From Halogranum gelatinilyticum (GTDB lineage: Archaea > Halobacteriota > Halobacteria > Halobacteriales > Haloferacaceae): 64,000 nt of DNA. Where the stretch lies: contig NZ_FNHL01000005.1 in the NCBI RefSeq assembly GCF_900103715.1, positions 62,001 through 126,000 of the forward strand. Direction: 5' to 3'. Below the pieces are notes generated by a model that ran no database searches, was not told where the DNA came from, and saw only the letters and a list, made by a program, of their open reading frames with translations. Shown in pieces: positions 9,275-16,932 of this stretch (its first letter is position 1; each line of letters starts with the position of its first letter). The translations under genes were made by a program, and so were the position numbers.

Positions 9275-9424
9275 CGATTCCTATCTCATCACTTCATTCG
9301 TGATTTAGAAATAACCTTCCTCTCCTCTCTGTCAAGCTTCAATCTCATACGGGTCAAACTTCTGGGCTCAATACGAGCGTGAGTCCCAGCAAAGCCTCAG
9401 TATCTGTGACCCATAGCTTACAGT

Positions 9425-9937
9425 ATGCCCCATTGCCCGAATTGCGGAAGCCGGGTCAAAGCAGTTCACCACTACTGCGGATCCTGTGGACAGGCGTTAT
9501 CCGATCTTGCAGAGTCGGAATCCGATCCACCGATGGCGGTAGATCGAGCAGGGTTCCTGTCGATGCGTTCGCTTTCCTACGTCAATGAGCTGGTGGGTGG
9601 AGAGCGAGAACTCGATCATGACTCAGTCTCTTACACGCAGTTATCTCGGGATATACGCGCTGCATTTGCTGATTTCGCTCGATTGGCGATGGTGACCGAT
9701 CTCGATCTTCTCCACCTATGGGCTGCTGGTTCGAACACGGATGCGCTGAGTATGTCCGTCGAGGACATGAACAGCAATCAGTTCCGGGACTGGCTTGCTG
9801 CCATTGGGCTGGGCCGAACTCTCCGGATGTACGATGATGCGCTCCACACCGAATTCGAGGACCAGTTCAACAACAGACTACAGAAACTGATTGAGGTCGC
9901 GAATGAGGAACTTGATGACGATGAGATCTCTGAGTAG
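9425..9937 (+). CDS. Zinc-ribbon protein of unknown function
   Basis: A 170-residue protein with an N-terminal treble-clef-like ribbon: CPNC at residues 4-7 and CGSC at 18-21. The remaining 145 residues are predicted mainly helical and acidic, with no motif I recognise. It lies between the CoiA-like genes (divergent) and the exonuclease VII pair on the same strand, 81 bp ahead of the latter, so it may be the first gene of the transfer module or an independent regulator. Confidence 0.7.
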   Translation: MPHCPNCGSRVKAVHHYCGSCGQALSDLAESESDPPMAVDRAGFLSMRSLSYVNELVGGERELDHDSVSYTQLSRDIRAAFADFARLAMVTDLDLLHLWAAGSNTDALSMSVEDMNSNQFRDWLAAIGLGRTLRMYDDALHTEFEDQFNNRLQKLIEVANEELDDDEISE

Positions 9938-10018
9938 TTCTATGCCACAAGAGCAGTGAGGTTTCGTATTCTCGAAGGTACCTTTTTGAGGGTTCTTGTC
10001 GGAAATTAGAAGACGTGT

Positions 10019-11068
10019 ATGACGGATGCACCGGATACCGAACGGCAGAGAGCTGAACCCGATACGAGAGAGGTCCTCAGCGTTTCACAACTGAACGACC
10101 GGATTGCGTCTGTCGTCGAGGAGGCGCCAGCTCTTCACGGTGTCCGCTGTATCGGAGAAGTCACTAACCTCCACCAGAACAGTACTGCGCTCTACTTCAC
10201 CCTCACCGACGGCAACGCCGAACTTCCCTGCATGATTTGGGCGAACCGCTACCGAAACATGGACGCCGACCTCGAGGACGGAACAGAGGTTATCCTCGAG
10301 GGCGATATCGACTACTGGACTGAAGGAGGGAAAATCGACCTCAAACCGTGGGAGATCAGGGTAGTCGGAGAAGGGGAACAGGCGGCCGCAGTCAAGCGAC
10401 TGGAAGCAGAACTAGCGGAACGTGGCTGGCTCGATGATGAACACAAGAAAGACCCACCGAGATTTCCTGACCGAGTCGGCGTCGTCACTTCCCTCCAAGG
10501 AGATGCACGATACGACATTCAGGACTCGGTCCACGGTCGAAACCCCACGATTGACCTCTTAATCAAGGATGCGAGCGTCCAGGGACCGAACGCGCCGACG
10601 TCACTCGCAAACGGAATCCACTATCTTGACCGCAACCAGGACGTCGATTCCATCATCGTGGGTCGAGGCGGCGGAAGCGACACCGACCTGATGGCGTTCA
10701 ACCACGAGGCTGTCGCAGAGGCCATCTTCACGTCTAACACCCCGGTTGTCGCCGCCGTCGGTCACGCAGAAGACCGGACAATAGCAGGACGCGTTGCAGA
10801 TCGAAACGCGATCACGCCGACCGACGCTGGGGAGTACGTTACTGCTGACGTGGAGCAGTTCCTCTCTGGCGAGGTGGACGGGCTAGAGCAAGAATTGGAA
10901 GCCGCCTACGAGTCGTTCAGGCGGGAGTTCGAACACGAAAAAGAACTGGAGCAAGCCGCTGCGGAGGCGGGTGGGCCACCAGGGATGAGCCCGGCCTACT
11001 ATAAGGCAATCATCGCGGTCCTCGTCGTGCTCCTGCTGGTCGTGGTCGGATTGTGGCTGTTCACGTAA
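10019..11068 (+). CDS. xseA: Exonuclease VII large subunit-like protein with C-terminal membrane anchor
   Basis: A 349-residue homologue of XseA. The N-terminal OB-fold part (about 15-115) begins EVLSVSQLN; the catalytic part carries GRGGGSDTDLMAFN (215-228) and AAVGHAEDRTIAGRVAD (245-261), the family signatures. Bacterial XseA is around 450 residues with a long coiled-coil C-terminus; here that region is short and ends in a hydrophobic segment (329-348) that should span the membrane, which is unusual. A TTTTT-containing box precedes the ATG by 30-38 bp. It is followed within 2 bp by xseB and then the secretion-like genes, suggesting processing of single-stranded DNA at the transfer machine. 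Confidence 0.88.
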   Translation: MTDAPDTERQRAEPDTREVLSVSQLNDRIASVVEEAPALHGVRCIGEVTNLHQNSTALYFTLTDGNAELPCMIWANRYRNMDADLEDGTEVILEGDIDYWTEGGKIDLKPWEIRVVGEGEQAAAVKRLEAELAERGWLDDEHKKDPPRFPDRVGVVTSLQGDARYDIQDSVHGRNPTIDLLIKDASVQGPNAPTSLANGIHYLDRNQDVDSIIVGRGGGSDTDLMAFNHEAVAEAIFTSNTPVVAAVGHAEDRTIAGRVADRNAITPTDAGEYVTADVEQFLSGEVDGLEQELEAAYESFRREFEHEKELEQAAAEAGGPPGMSPAYYKAIIAVLVVLLLVVVGLWLFT

Positions 11069-11070
11069 CC

Positions 11071-11253
11071 ATGGCTAAAGACACAGAGATTTCGGAGAAC
11101 GTCGTGCGAATCAACACACTCATAGAGCAGCTGGAAGCCGGTGACCATTCGAAATCCACTGGGGAGGAACTCTTCCAAGAGGGACAGGGTCGGCTTGCGA
11201 AGCTCCGCGAGCTCGTCAACGATGGGGATGGCGAGATCATCGAGCTGGACTGA
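11071..11253 (+). CDS. xseB: Exonuclease VII small subunit-like protein
   Basis: A 60-residue protein with the helical pattern of XseB: a first helix NVVRINTLIEQLEAGD and a second ELFQEGQGRLAKLREL, the two-helix hairpin that in bacteria wraps around the large subunit. The ATG at 11071 starts 2 bp after the xseA stop; an upstream in-frame GTG at 11053 is possible but would overlap xseA. Its position directly after xseA supports the call more than its short sequence does. Confidence 0.78.
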   Translation: MAKDTEISENVVRINTLIEQLEAGDHSKSTGEELFQEGQGRLAKLRELVNDGDGEIIELD

Positions 11254-11272
11254 CGGACCTGCTCTGAACAAC

Positions 11273-11314
11273 TTAACCAACGTGGGACGGTACTTCACCA
11301 ACCTTGTTGGTTAA
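11273..11314. promoter_or_regulatory. Island inverted repeat, copy A (TTAACCAAC-N24-GTTGGTTAA)
   Basis: Arms at 11273-11281 and 11306-11314 are perfect complements with 24 bp between. The site stands between xseB and the start of the long secretion-like gene set, about 80 bp upstream of a good TATA box. It is one of six such sites in the window and is a candidate operator. Confidence 0.75.
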
Positions 11315-11393
11315 GACGTGTTCGATGCTGTCCTCCAGCCAAATCCTCCCGATTTATTTCTAGCTTAGTAACACTCGCAAAATCCAGAAAATA

Positions 11394-11400
11394 TTTATTT
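11394..11400 (+). promoter_or_regulatory. TATA-like box for the transfer operon
   Basis: TTTATTT lies 23-29 bp upstream of the ATG at 11423, the spacing expected for a leaderless haloarchaeal transcript that starts at that ATG. It is preceded by an A/T-rich stretch (about 11376-11393). Confidence 0.6.
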
Positions 11401-11422
11401 CTCATCAAAATACTCGGTCAAT

Positions 11423-11467
11423 ATGTACCACGACTCCGTTGGTGCATACCCATACTCGCACGTATGA
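11423..11467 (+). CDS. Possible 14-residue leader peptide
   Basis: ATG at 11423 encodes MYHDSVGAYPYSHV and stops in a TGA that overlaps the ATG of the next gene (ATGA at 11464-11467). The best TATA box in this gap is placed for a transcript starting exactly at this ATG, so the peptide would be the first translated item and could couple to the gene behind it. It is tiny and may have no function of its own; the call rests only on promoter spacing and overlap. Confidence 0.4.
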   Translation: MYHDSVGAYPYSHV

Positions 11468-11712
11468 TAACCCGGTCAGTCACCATCGAAGACATCGATG
11501 ACCTGTACCTGATGTGGAACGACCACATCAACGCCTCCGCCCTCTATCGCCGCGCTCTCCGGGAGGAAATGGAAGTCCGTGATGTTGACCCCGACGACCT
11601 CCGCACCCTCCTCGAACGGGCCCGCGAGCAGGGCTACACGAAAGAAGAAATCGCCGACGAGACCAACCGGTACGCCGATCTGAAGGCACTCGTCGAAGAC
11701 GCAGAGGAATAA
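11464..11712 (+). CDS. Small protein at head of the transfer operon
   Basis: An 82-residue protein. The first nine residues (MITRSVTIE) could form the strand of a ribbon-helix-helix-like or Phd/CopG-like regulator, and the rest is helical (ALYRRALREEMEVR, LRTLLERAREQGYTKEEIA). I do not recognise a named family. It is the first full gene behind the TATA box at 11394, followed 6 bp later by the pilin-like gene, so an autoregulator of the operon is a reasonable but unproven idea. Confidence 0.65.
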   Translation: MITRSVTIEDIDDLYLMWNDHINASALYRRALREEMEVRDVDPDDLRTLLERAREQGYTKEEIADETNRYADLKALVEDAEE

Positions 11713-11718
11713 CCCGCT

Positions 11719-12141
11719 ATGACACAGGACAGTACAACCTCCGAGACGTCTGAGAATCGTACTGACAATCAGTCCACGGTAGTGAGCAAGGTCCCCAGAC
11801 AAGCCGTTCTCACCGTCGCACTATTGACCCTGTTCGCTGTCCAACCCGCCGCAGCACAGACCAGCGCGGTCTGTAGTGCGGATAACCTCCCCAGCATGAT
11901 TGAGGGGTTCTTCCAGCTCACCACTGGACTCGGCATCGTCGGCCTTGCCGTGGTCTGGCAGGCTGACTCCCTCATCGAGATGTTCACCCTCAACCCCGAG
12001 CAGAAGAAGGGACTCAAGCGCCACAAGCGCTCTGCGATGAAGTCTGCCGTCGTCCTCGTCGTCCTCGGCCCGTTGTACACGGTTGCCGGGTCGATGATGG
12101 GCCTCCCGCTGGCGCAGTGTGTTGACCTCGTCCCCTGGTAA
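11719..12141 (+). CDS. Small membrane protein, VirB2/TrbC pilin-like
   Basis: A 140-residue protein: a polar N-terminus (1-30), a hydrophobic signal segment ending AAAQ (about 34-53), then two transmembrane helices (about 67-85 and 109-128) separated by a basic loop KKGLKRHKR. This layout (cleavable signal plus two helices with a short basic loop) is that of VirB2/TrbC-type conjugative pilins and of the small subunits of archaeal DNA-transfer pili. There is no sequence signature that proves it; the assignment leans on topology and on the VirB6- and VirB4-like genes that follow. Confidence 0.55.
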   Translation: MTQDSTTSETSENRTDNQSTVVSKVPRQAVLTVALLTLFAVQPAAAQTSAVCSADNLPSMIEGFFQLTTGLGIVGLAVVWQADSLIEMFTLNPEQKKGLKRHKRSAMKSAVVLVVLGPLYTVAGSMMGLPLAQCVDLVPW

Positions 12142-12170
12142 GCCACTCCACCACCCCGTCGCGAGCCCCC

Positions 12171-13907
12171 ATGGAACAACGAGAGCTCTCCGTGCTCATG
12201 GCCGTCCTGTTCGTGACGAGTCTAGTCACGGGTATCGTCACGGCAAGCCCACCACGGCCAGGTACGGAAGGAAATGGGCTTTCTGAGAACGAATCTGCGA
12301 CCCTCTGGTCTCGCGATGCGGATAACTACATCAGTCAAGAGGAGTACCGCCAGCGCTACGGTGACGAGCGGACCGCCATCCACCAGCTCGCGAATGGCAC
12401 GGATATAACGTTCAAACGGCCGCCCGCGACTGCCGCAACCTGGACCCGAAACGATTTCGAGGATCTCGACGCCGGTGACTCGGATACGTCCGTTCATCCG
12501 CCCCACGCCTCACTTGAGGATGGCGTGTTCATCGCGGATGCCCATGCAACCGTATTCGCGGTTCAGCCGTCGACGCGGGGCCACCTCGAGTCAGGCGAAA
12601 CCCCGCTCTACATCGCACCGAATGGGACGATGCGCGGGTTCGTCGATTACCGCGTCCGTGTTCCAAACGGGAGTTCCTCGGGAAACAGGACTGTCGAGTG
12701 GTCGCTTACGAACCACGAGATCGAGGAAGTTCGGCTGCAGAAAGACGGGGAAACCATCGCGAGGACCGATGGGTCGCACACGCCAGCCATCGACTACCAG
12801 ATCGACGACGACTGGAGTGCAACCCTCACACTTGAAGCAGAGATCCACGTCCGGCTGAAGAAGACGATACGGACGAACGTGGGGAACAGCACCGACGTCG
12901 ACGTCGTCTACCGTGAGGAGACACGAAACGTCTCGGACTCGATCGACGTCGAGATCTACGACCTCTCTGCGTACCCCTACTACGCCGAGTACCCCAACGG
13001 CGATGCTGGCGTTGCCATCTTCCAGTCTCGGCCGTGGCAAGGCTACACGCTCACCGACGAGGGGAACGCGAGCGTACGCGGTGTCTGGCGATTCTACACC
13101 GCCCGAAACACCAACTGGGACACGCTCGTCAGGTCGAATCGAACCGACAGCGCCGAAGTCGAGTCCGATGCACTCCCCGTGTACGTCCACGCGTATCCCT
13201 CCCGAATCGGCCCGCGTGCGGAACCCGTTCGCGACGGCCCGGAAATCATCGACACCTGGGGCACGGAACGTCCCTCTCCGCTGGGGACCATCGGCGAGAA
13301 TGTCAACATCGAGGTCGTCAACCAGTCCTACGAGACGACGTACGGTGTCGCCGTCCGTGCCGAGAACGTCGACAGAGAGGCACTCCACGTCGCGGGCATC
13401 GTCCGCGGTGTGAACGCATCTATCGTCGAGCCCGACGCCGGTTCCGAGCGGCAGCTTCGCCGCAGTAACCTCACGGTGGAGGTTCTTCAACAAAACCAGT
13501 CACAAGCGACACTCCGGATCGAACTGCGTGACAACCAGACTGGCGCACCGATCGTCCTCAACGACAGCGCCCGCCGGTATCCCATCGGGGGTAGCCCACG
13601 TGATGGCTACATCACCATCGCCAACCGGGAGGTCGAGACCAACGTCTCTGGCGTAGCCATCGTGACGATTACTGAACCCGGCATCTACACCGCCCGATAT
13701 CATCCGGGATCGTGGCTCGGACACAACCCAGCCTACGTGAGTGATACGGCGACCGCCAGGTGGCATCCACTCGGAACCATCGACGGCTGGTTCGCATTCA
13801 TCTTTGAGGTCGGCTGGCAGTTCATCCCCTTCTTCGTGATGTTCTACGCAGGGAGCCGTCTGCTCCGAATGCTCGGCCCAGAAGATATCTTCCAACGAGA
13901 TCCATGA
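12171..13907 (+). CDS. Large exported surface protein with C-terminal membrane helix
   Basis: A 578-residue protein with an N-terminal signal segment (about residues 8-24), a long extracellular part rich in D, N, T and beta-strand patterns with many N-glycosylation sequons, and one hydrophobic C-terminal segment (FIPFFVMFYAGSRLL) followed by a short cytoplasmic tail. No enzymatic motif is visible. It overlaps the next gene by 4 bp (ATGA). A cell-surface adhesin or pilus-associated protein of the transfer system is inferred from position. A 300-codon antisense frame here is a GC-bias shadow. Confidence 0.7.
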   Translation: MEQRELSVLMAVLFVTSLVTGIVTASPPRPGTEGNGLSENESATLWSRDADNYISQEEYRQRYGDERTAIHQLANGTDITFKRPPATAATWTRNDFEDLDAGDSDTSVHPPHASLEDGVFIADAHATVFAVQPSTRGHLESGETPLYIAPNGTMRGFVDYRVRVPNGSSSGNRTVEWSLTNHEIEEVRLQKDGETIARTDGSHTPAIDYQIDDDWSATLTLEAEIHVRLKKTIRTNVGNSTDVDVVYREETRNVSDSIDVEIYDLSAYPYYAEYPNGDAGVAIFQSRPWQGYTLTDEGNASVRGVWRFYTARNTNWDTLVRSNRTDSAEVESDALPVYVHAYPSRIGPRAEPVRDGPEIIDTWGTERPSPLGTIGENVNIEVVNQSYETTYGVAVRAENVDREALHVAGIVRGVNASIVEPDAGSERQLRRSNLTVEVLQQNQSQATLRIELRDNQTGAPIVLNDSARRYPIGGSPRDGYITIANREVETNVSGVAIVTITEPGIYTARYHPGSWLGHNPAYVSDTATARWHPLGTIDGWFAFIFEVGWQFIPFFVMFYAGSRLLRMLGPEDIFQRDP

Positions 13908-14740
13908 CCAGAAACCATCCACACATCAGTCGAAGAAACGCCCTCCGAACAGTTGCAGGCGCGGCGCTTGCAAGCGTGGCTGGCTGTCTGAACGACGGTG
14001 GAAGCTCCGGAACTCCCAGTGACGGGACAGCCACTACAAACAGCCAGGGGCCGCTCACGCGAGTCGCCGTCGAGGGCACAACGCTCGTCGTCGAGCTCTC
14101 GGCAGAAGCCGACGTCGACCAAGTCAACCTCATCCAGCCGAACGGAGAGCTATTCGGAAAGCGTGACGTGGCTGCAGGGGCCCAGCAGGTCTCATTCGAG
14201 ATCGGAACCGCATACGAGCCCGGAGAGTACCGCCTAGTTGCACTGAAAGGGGAGGAGACAGTCGCTGAAAGCACGACAGATATCGAACCGGAAATCCTGA
14301 TTCAGGACGTTGGACTCTACCGAAACAATCCCGGCAAACCGTGGGATGAAATCTACGGAGACACAGAGACAGACCGGTTGAAGAATGGCGAAGCGTTCGT
14401 TACCGTATCAAACGCTGGCACAGGCCCAGATGCGATTGTTGAGCTCGTGTTCTCTGGAGATGTTCCGAACCCCATCGAAGATCCTCGGGGAAGCGGGATG
14501 TACGAAACAGAGCAAGTGGTTGTTGCCCCTGGAGAGACAGTAGATCTCTTCAGCAATTCGTTCCCCTTTGGCTCAGAGTCTGAGAAAGGAATGGGGTGTT
14601 CGCCTGGCGGAAATAGCGGACAATTCACCGTTCTCGTTGAGACAAGGGCCAACGGGAACGAGATTACGAAAGCGTTCGATGTGGAGTACTCTGGATCTGA
14701 GGAGATGAGTGATTGTGAGGTCGCAATCACGGAGGCCTGA
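13904..14740 (+). CDS. Tat-exported lipoprotein of the transfer operon
   Basis: A 278-residue protein starting with SRRNALRT (twin arginine) and a hydrophobic stretch ending in the lipobox SVAGC at about residue 27, followed by a Gly/Ser/Thr-rich linker. This is the standard haloarchaeal Tat lipoprotein design, so it should sit on the outer face of the membrane. The mature part looks beta-rich with two Ig-like halves and no catalytic motif. It is coupled to the surface protein upstream (ATGA) and lies 2 bp before the VirB6-like gene. Confidence 0.75.
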   Translation: MTRNHPHISRRNALRTVAGAALASVAGCLNDGGSSGTPSDGTATTNSQGPLTRVAVEGTTLVVELSAEADVDQVNLIQPNGELFGKRDVAAGAQQVSFEIGTAYEPGEYRLVALKGEETVAESTTDIEPEILIQDVGLYRNNPGKPWDEIYGDTETDRLKNGEAFVTVSNAGTGPDAIVELVFSGDVPNPIEDPRGSGMYETEQVVVAPGETVDLFSNSFPFGSESEKGMGCSPGGNSGQFTVLVETRANGNEITKAFDVEYSGSEEMSDCEVAITEA

Positions 14741-14742
14741 CG

Positions 14743-15804
14743 ATGGTTGACTTGATCGACGTCGTACTGGAAGGGTTCAAAGACGTCGTTGAGTGGGTTA
14801 TCGGTCTCTTCATGGATGGACTCCGGTCAGGGTATCAGACCCTGACTGAGGCGATGTTTGGTACACCAACGCCACAGACTGATGGAACGTTCATCTTCGG
14901 TGACCCAAGCAATGCACCGTGGCCAGCGATTCAGGATGGACTCGTTGGTGGCGAGATCATGCTCATTGCTCTACTCCTGCTCGTAATGAGCGTACAGGGC
15001 CGCCATACCATTCGAATATTCAACGTGGGCAGTGCCTACGAAGCCCGAAAGACCAAGAAAACTGCATGGGTCGGTGCTTTCCTTATCATCACATGGTACT
15101 GGATCGGCGCTCTCACCCTGTACCTTGTAGATGGGTTCACCATTGCCCTAATGCCCGATCTCTCCTCGGTATCTGCAGCGATGCTACGGTTCTTAGGCGT
15201 CTCTATTACCAATCCAGGTCTGGGGCTATTATTCGCCCTCTCTGGTGGTATCTCGATGTGGGCTTTGGAAGCCCTCTTCTACATTCGCAAGATCCTGCTC
15301 TACGTCTACCTGTACGGAATGCCGATTGCGTTTGCGCTAGCCTATGGAAATATACCCGTCATTTCTGATATCGCGATGGGTTTCGCCAAGCGATTTGTTC
15401 CTTTGGCTGTCCTGCCACTTCCAGCAGCAATGGTACTCAAAGGATACGACCTCATCTATGCTGGTGGCTCGCTAACGCCGGGTACCGCGTTTCTAAAGTA
15501 CCTTGTTGCTGCGTCTCTCCCGCTCGTCGCACTCTATGTGACCTGGAAGACGTTCAAGTACGCGACTCCGCTGACTGCAAAGGTCGTCGGAGGCGCGACG
15601 AAGGGGGCGGCACTCATCGGTGGAGTCGCAGCGGGTGCGTACGTCGGTGGCGCTGGCGTCGCGACGACCGCGGCCCGTTGGGGACCAAAGGCAGCTGCTG
15701 GTCACGCTGTCGCGCAGAAAGCCGCAGCTCGAGGAGAGAGTAGTGACGACGAGAACAGTACGCCGTCGTACCGGCGGACCGAGAACGACCCTGGAATCTA
15801 CTAA
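14743..15804 (+). CDS. Polytopic membrane protein, VirB6/TrbL/CedA-like
   Basis: A 353-residue protein with about seven hydrophobic segments: around residues 66-83, 103-125, 130-150, 155-185, 185-215, 216-240 and 250-268, then an Ala/Gly-rich tail ending in a charged segment. This matches the VirB6/TrbL topology and the archaeal CedA-type inner channel component. The tail (KVVGGATKGAALIGG) is typical of TrbL-like C-termini. The call is by topology and neighbours, not by a signature. Confidence 0.6.
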   Translation: MVDLIDVVLEGFKDVVEWVIGLFMDGLRSGYQTLTEAMFGTPTPQTDGTFIFGDPSNAPWPAIQDGLVGGEIMLIALLLLVMSVQGRHTIRIFNVGSAYEARKTKKTAWVGAFLIITWYWIGALTLYLVDGFTIALMPDLSSVSAAMLRFLGVSITNPGLGLLFALSGGISMWALEALFYIRKILLYVYLYGMPIAFALAYGNIPVISDIAMGFAKRFVPLAVLPLPAAMVLKGYDLIYAGGSLTPGTAFLKYLVAASLPLVALYVTWKTFKYATPLTAKVVGGATKGAALIGGVAAGAYVGGAGVATTAARWGPKAAAGHAVAQKAAARGESSDDENSTPSYRRTENDPGIY

Positions 15805-15810
15805 GCACCC

Positions 15811-16932
15811 ATGTCGATGGATCAAGACGCAGCCGCACGGCGCATCATGGACCAGTTCGGTGAAGAGAGTCGAATCCCCTACCTCAACATCGAGGAGGGG
15901 GACGTCGGCGTGCTCATTGCCTTCCCGATTATTGGGCTGTTCGTCGCTGGTCTCACCGGAATCGAATCGCTCGCCCTCCCGTTCGTCGCGGGAGGATTCG
16001 GGTTTGGCGTTGCCGTTATCTACGTCTCTCCCGACCACCTGAACGCGTGGACGTGGACGAAGGACGTCTATCGCTACGCCAAGCGTCCGCGAGTCACGTT
16101 CAGTGCTCCAGAAGAACCCGATAGTACCACGAACGAGACAGAGCGAAACGAGGGCGGGCTTGCGAACTACACGCCATTCAAACCAGATGAGCGAACGCAG
16201 GACCTCACAAACGTCAAGCGGGCGTGGCCCGGTGCTGGAGCGATCCAGCGGGCAGACGGAACGATGGAAGCGTTCATCGAGATCGACCCGGGGAACATGG
16301 ACTTCGCCATGTCCGACGACTGGGCACAGCTCCAGGAGGCGGGTGAAGAGTTCGGCAACAAGGAACTCGATTCGAAGCTCAAACTCCACGCGACAACCCG
16401 GTCATTTCCGGTGGAACAAATCACCCAAACAATTGAGGAACGGCTCAACGACGAGGACGTCAAGCAGAACCCGATCTTCCGGGAACTCCTCGAAGAGTAT
16501 CGTGAGACGCGTCCCAAAGAGATGCGTGACCGAGGTATCCAACAGGTCCGCTACTACATCGGCGTCGAGGTCACGCCGCTCGAAGTCTACGACAGATACC
16601 GAGACGAAGGTACACCTGCCGAGAAACTGACGCAGTTCCCCGTCATCGGGTTCCTGTTCAACCCGTTCGTGACCCGCCGTGAGGACCTCACGGATGTCGA
16701 GCGGCGGGCGCAGATGTTCGAGAAGCTGGACAGCCGCGTCAACGACGTTCGCGCCGAGTTTATCCAGCAGGCCTCTGGCTGGTCTGCTCGTCGGCTCAGT
16801 ACGGTCGAGCTGTTCGTCCTGAACATGGACTTCTGGAACGGGAGAGAGCACGACTACGACGAAGCAGAGCGTGTTGTTCGCGAGCAACCGATTATCGGCC
16901 ACTCGCGCCGGGAGGATGAGACCAATGCGTAA
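15811..16932 (+). CDS. PrgI/VirB3-like membrane protein fused to VirB4 N-domain-like part
   Basis: A 373-residue protein with two close membrane helices near the N-terminus (about residues 33-50 and 55-72), the PrgI/VirB3 hairpin layout, followed by a soluble domain with a pattern like the N-terminal domain of VirB4 proteins (FIEIDPGNMDFA, HATTRSFPVEQ, VRYYIGVEV). There is no P-loop; the ATPase is the next gene. Its last codons overlap the VirB4 start. It probably anchors VirB4 to the membrane. Confidence 0.6.
   Translation: MSMDQDAAARRIMDQFGEESRIPYLNIEEGDVGVLIAFPIIGLFVAGLTGIESLALPFVAGGFGFGVAVIYVSPDHLNAWTWTKDVYRYAKRPRVTFSAPEEPDSTTNETERNEGGLANYTPFKPDERTQDLTNVKRAWPGAGAIQRADGTMEAFIEIDPGNMDFAMSDDWAQLQEAGEEFGNKELDSKLKLHATTRSFPVEQITQTIEERLNDEDVKQNPIFRELLEEYRETRPKEMRDRGIQQVRYYIGVEVTPLEVYDRYRDEGTPAEKLTQFPVIGFLFNPFVTRREDLTDVERRAQMFEKLDSRVNDVRAEFIQQASGWSARRLSTVELFVLNMDFWNGREHDYDEAERVVREQPIIGHSRREDETNA

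Noticed and set aside
12591-13493. A 300-codon minus-strand open frame
   Set aside because: It lies inside the surface protein gene and shows no start signal or domain; codon bias favours the plus strand.
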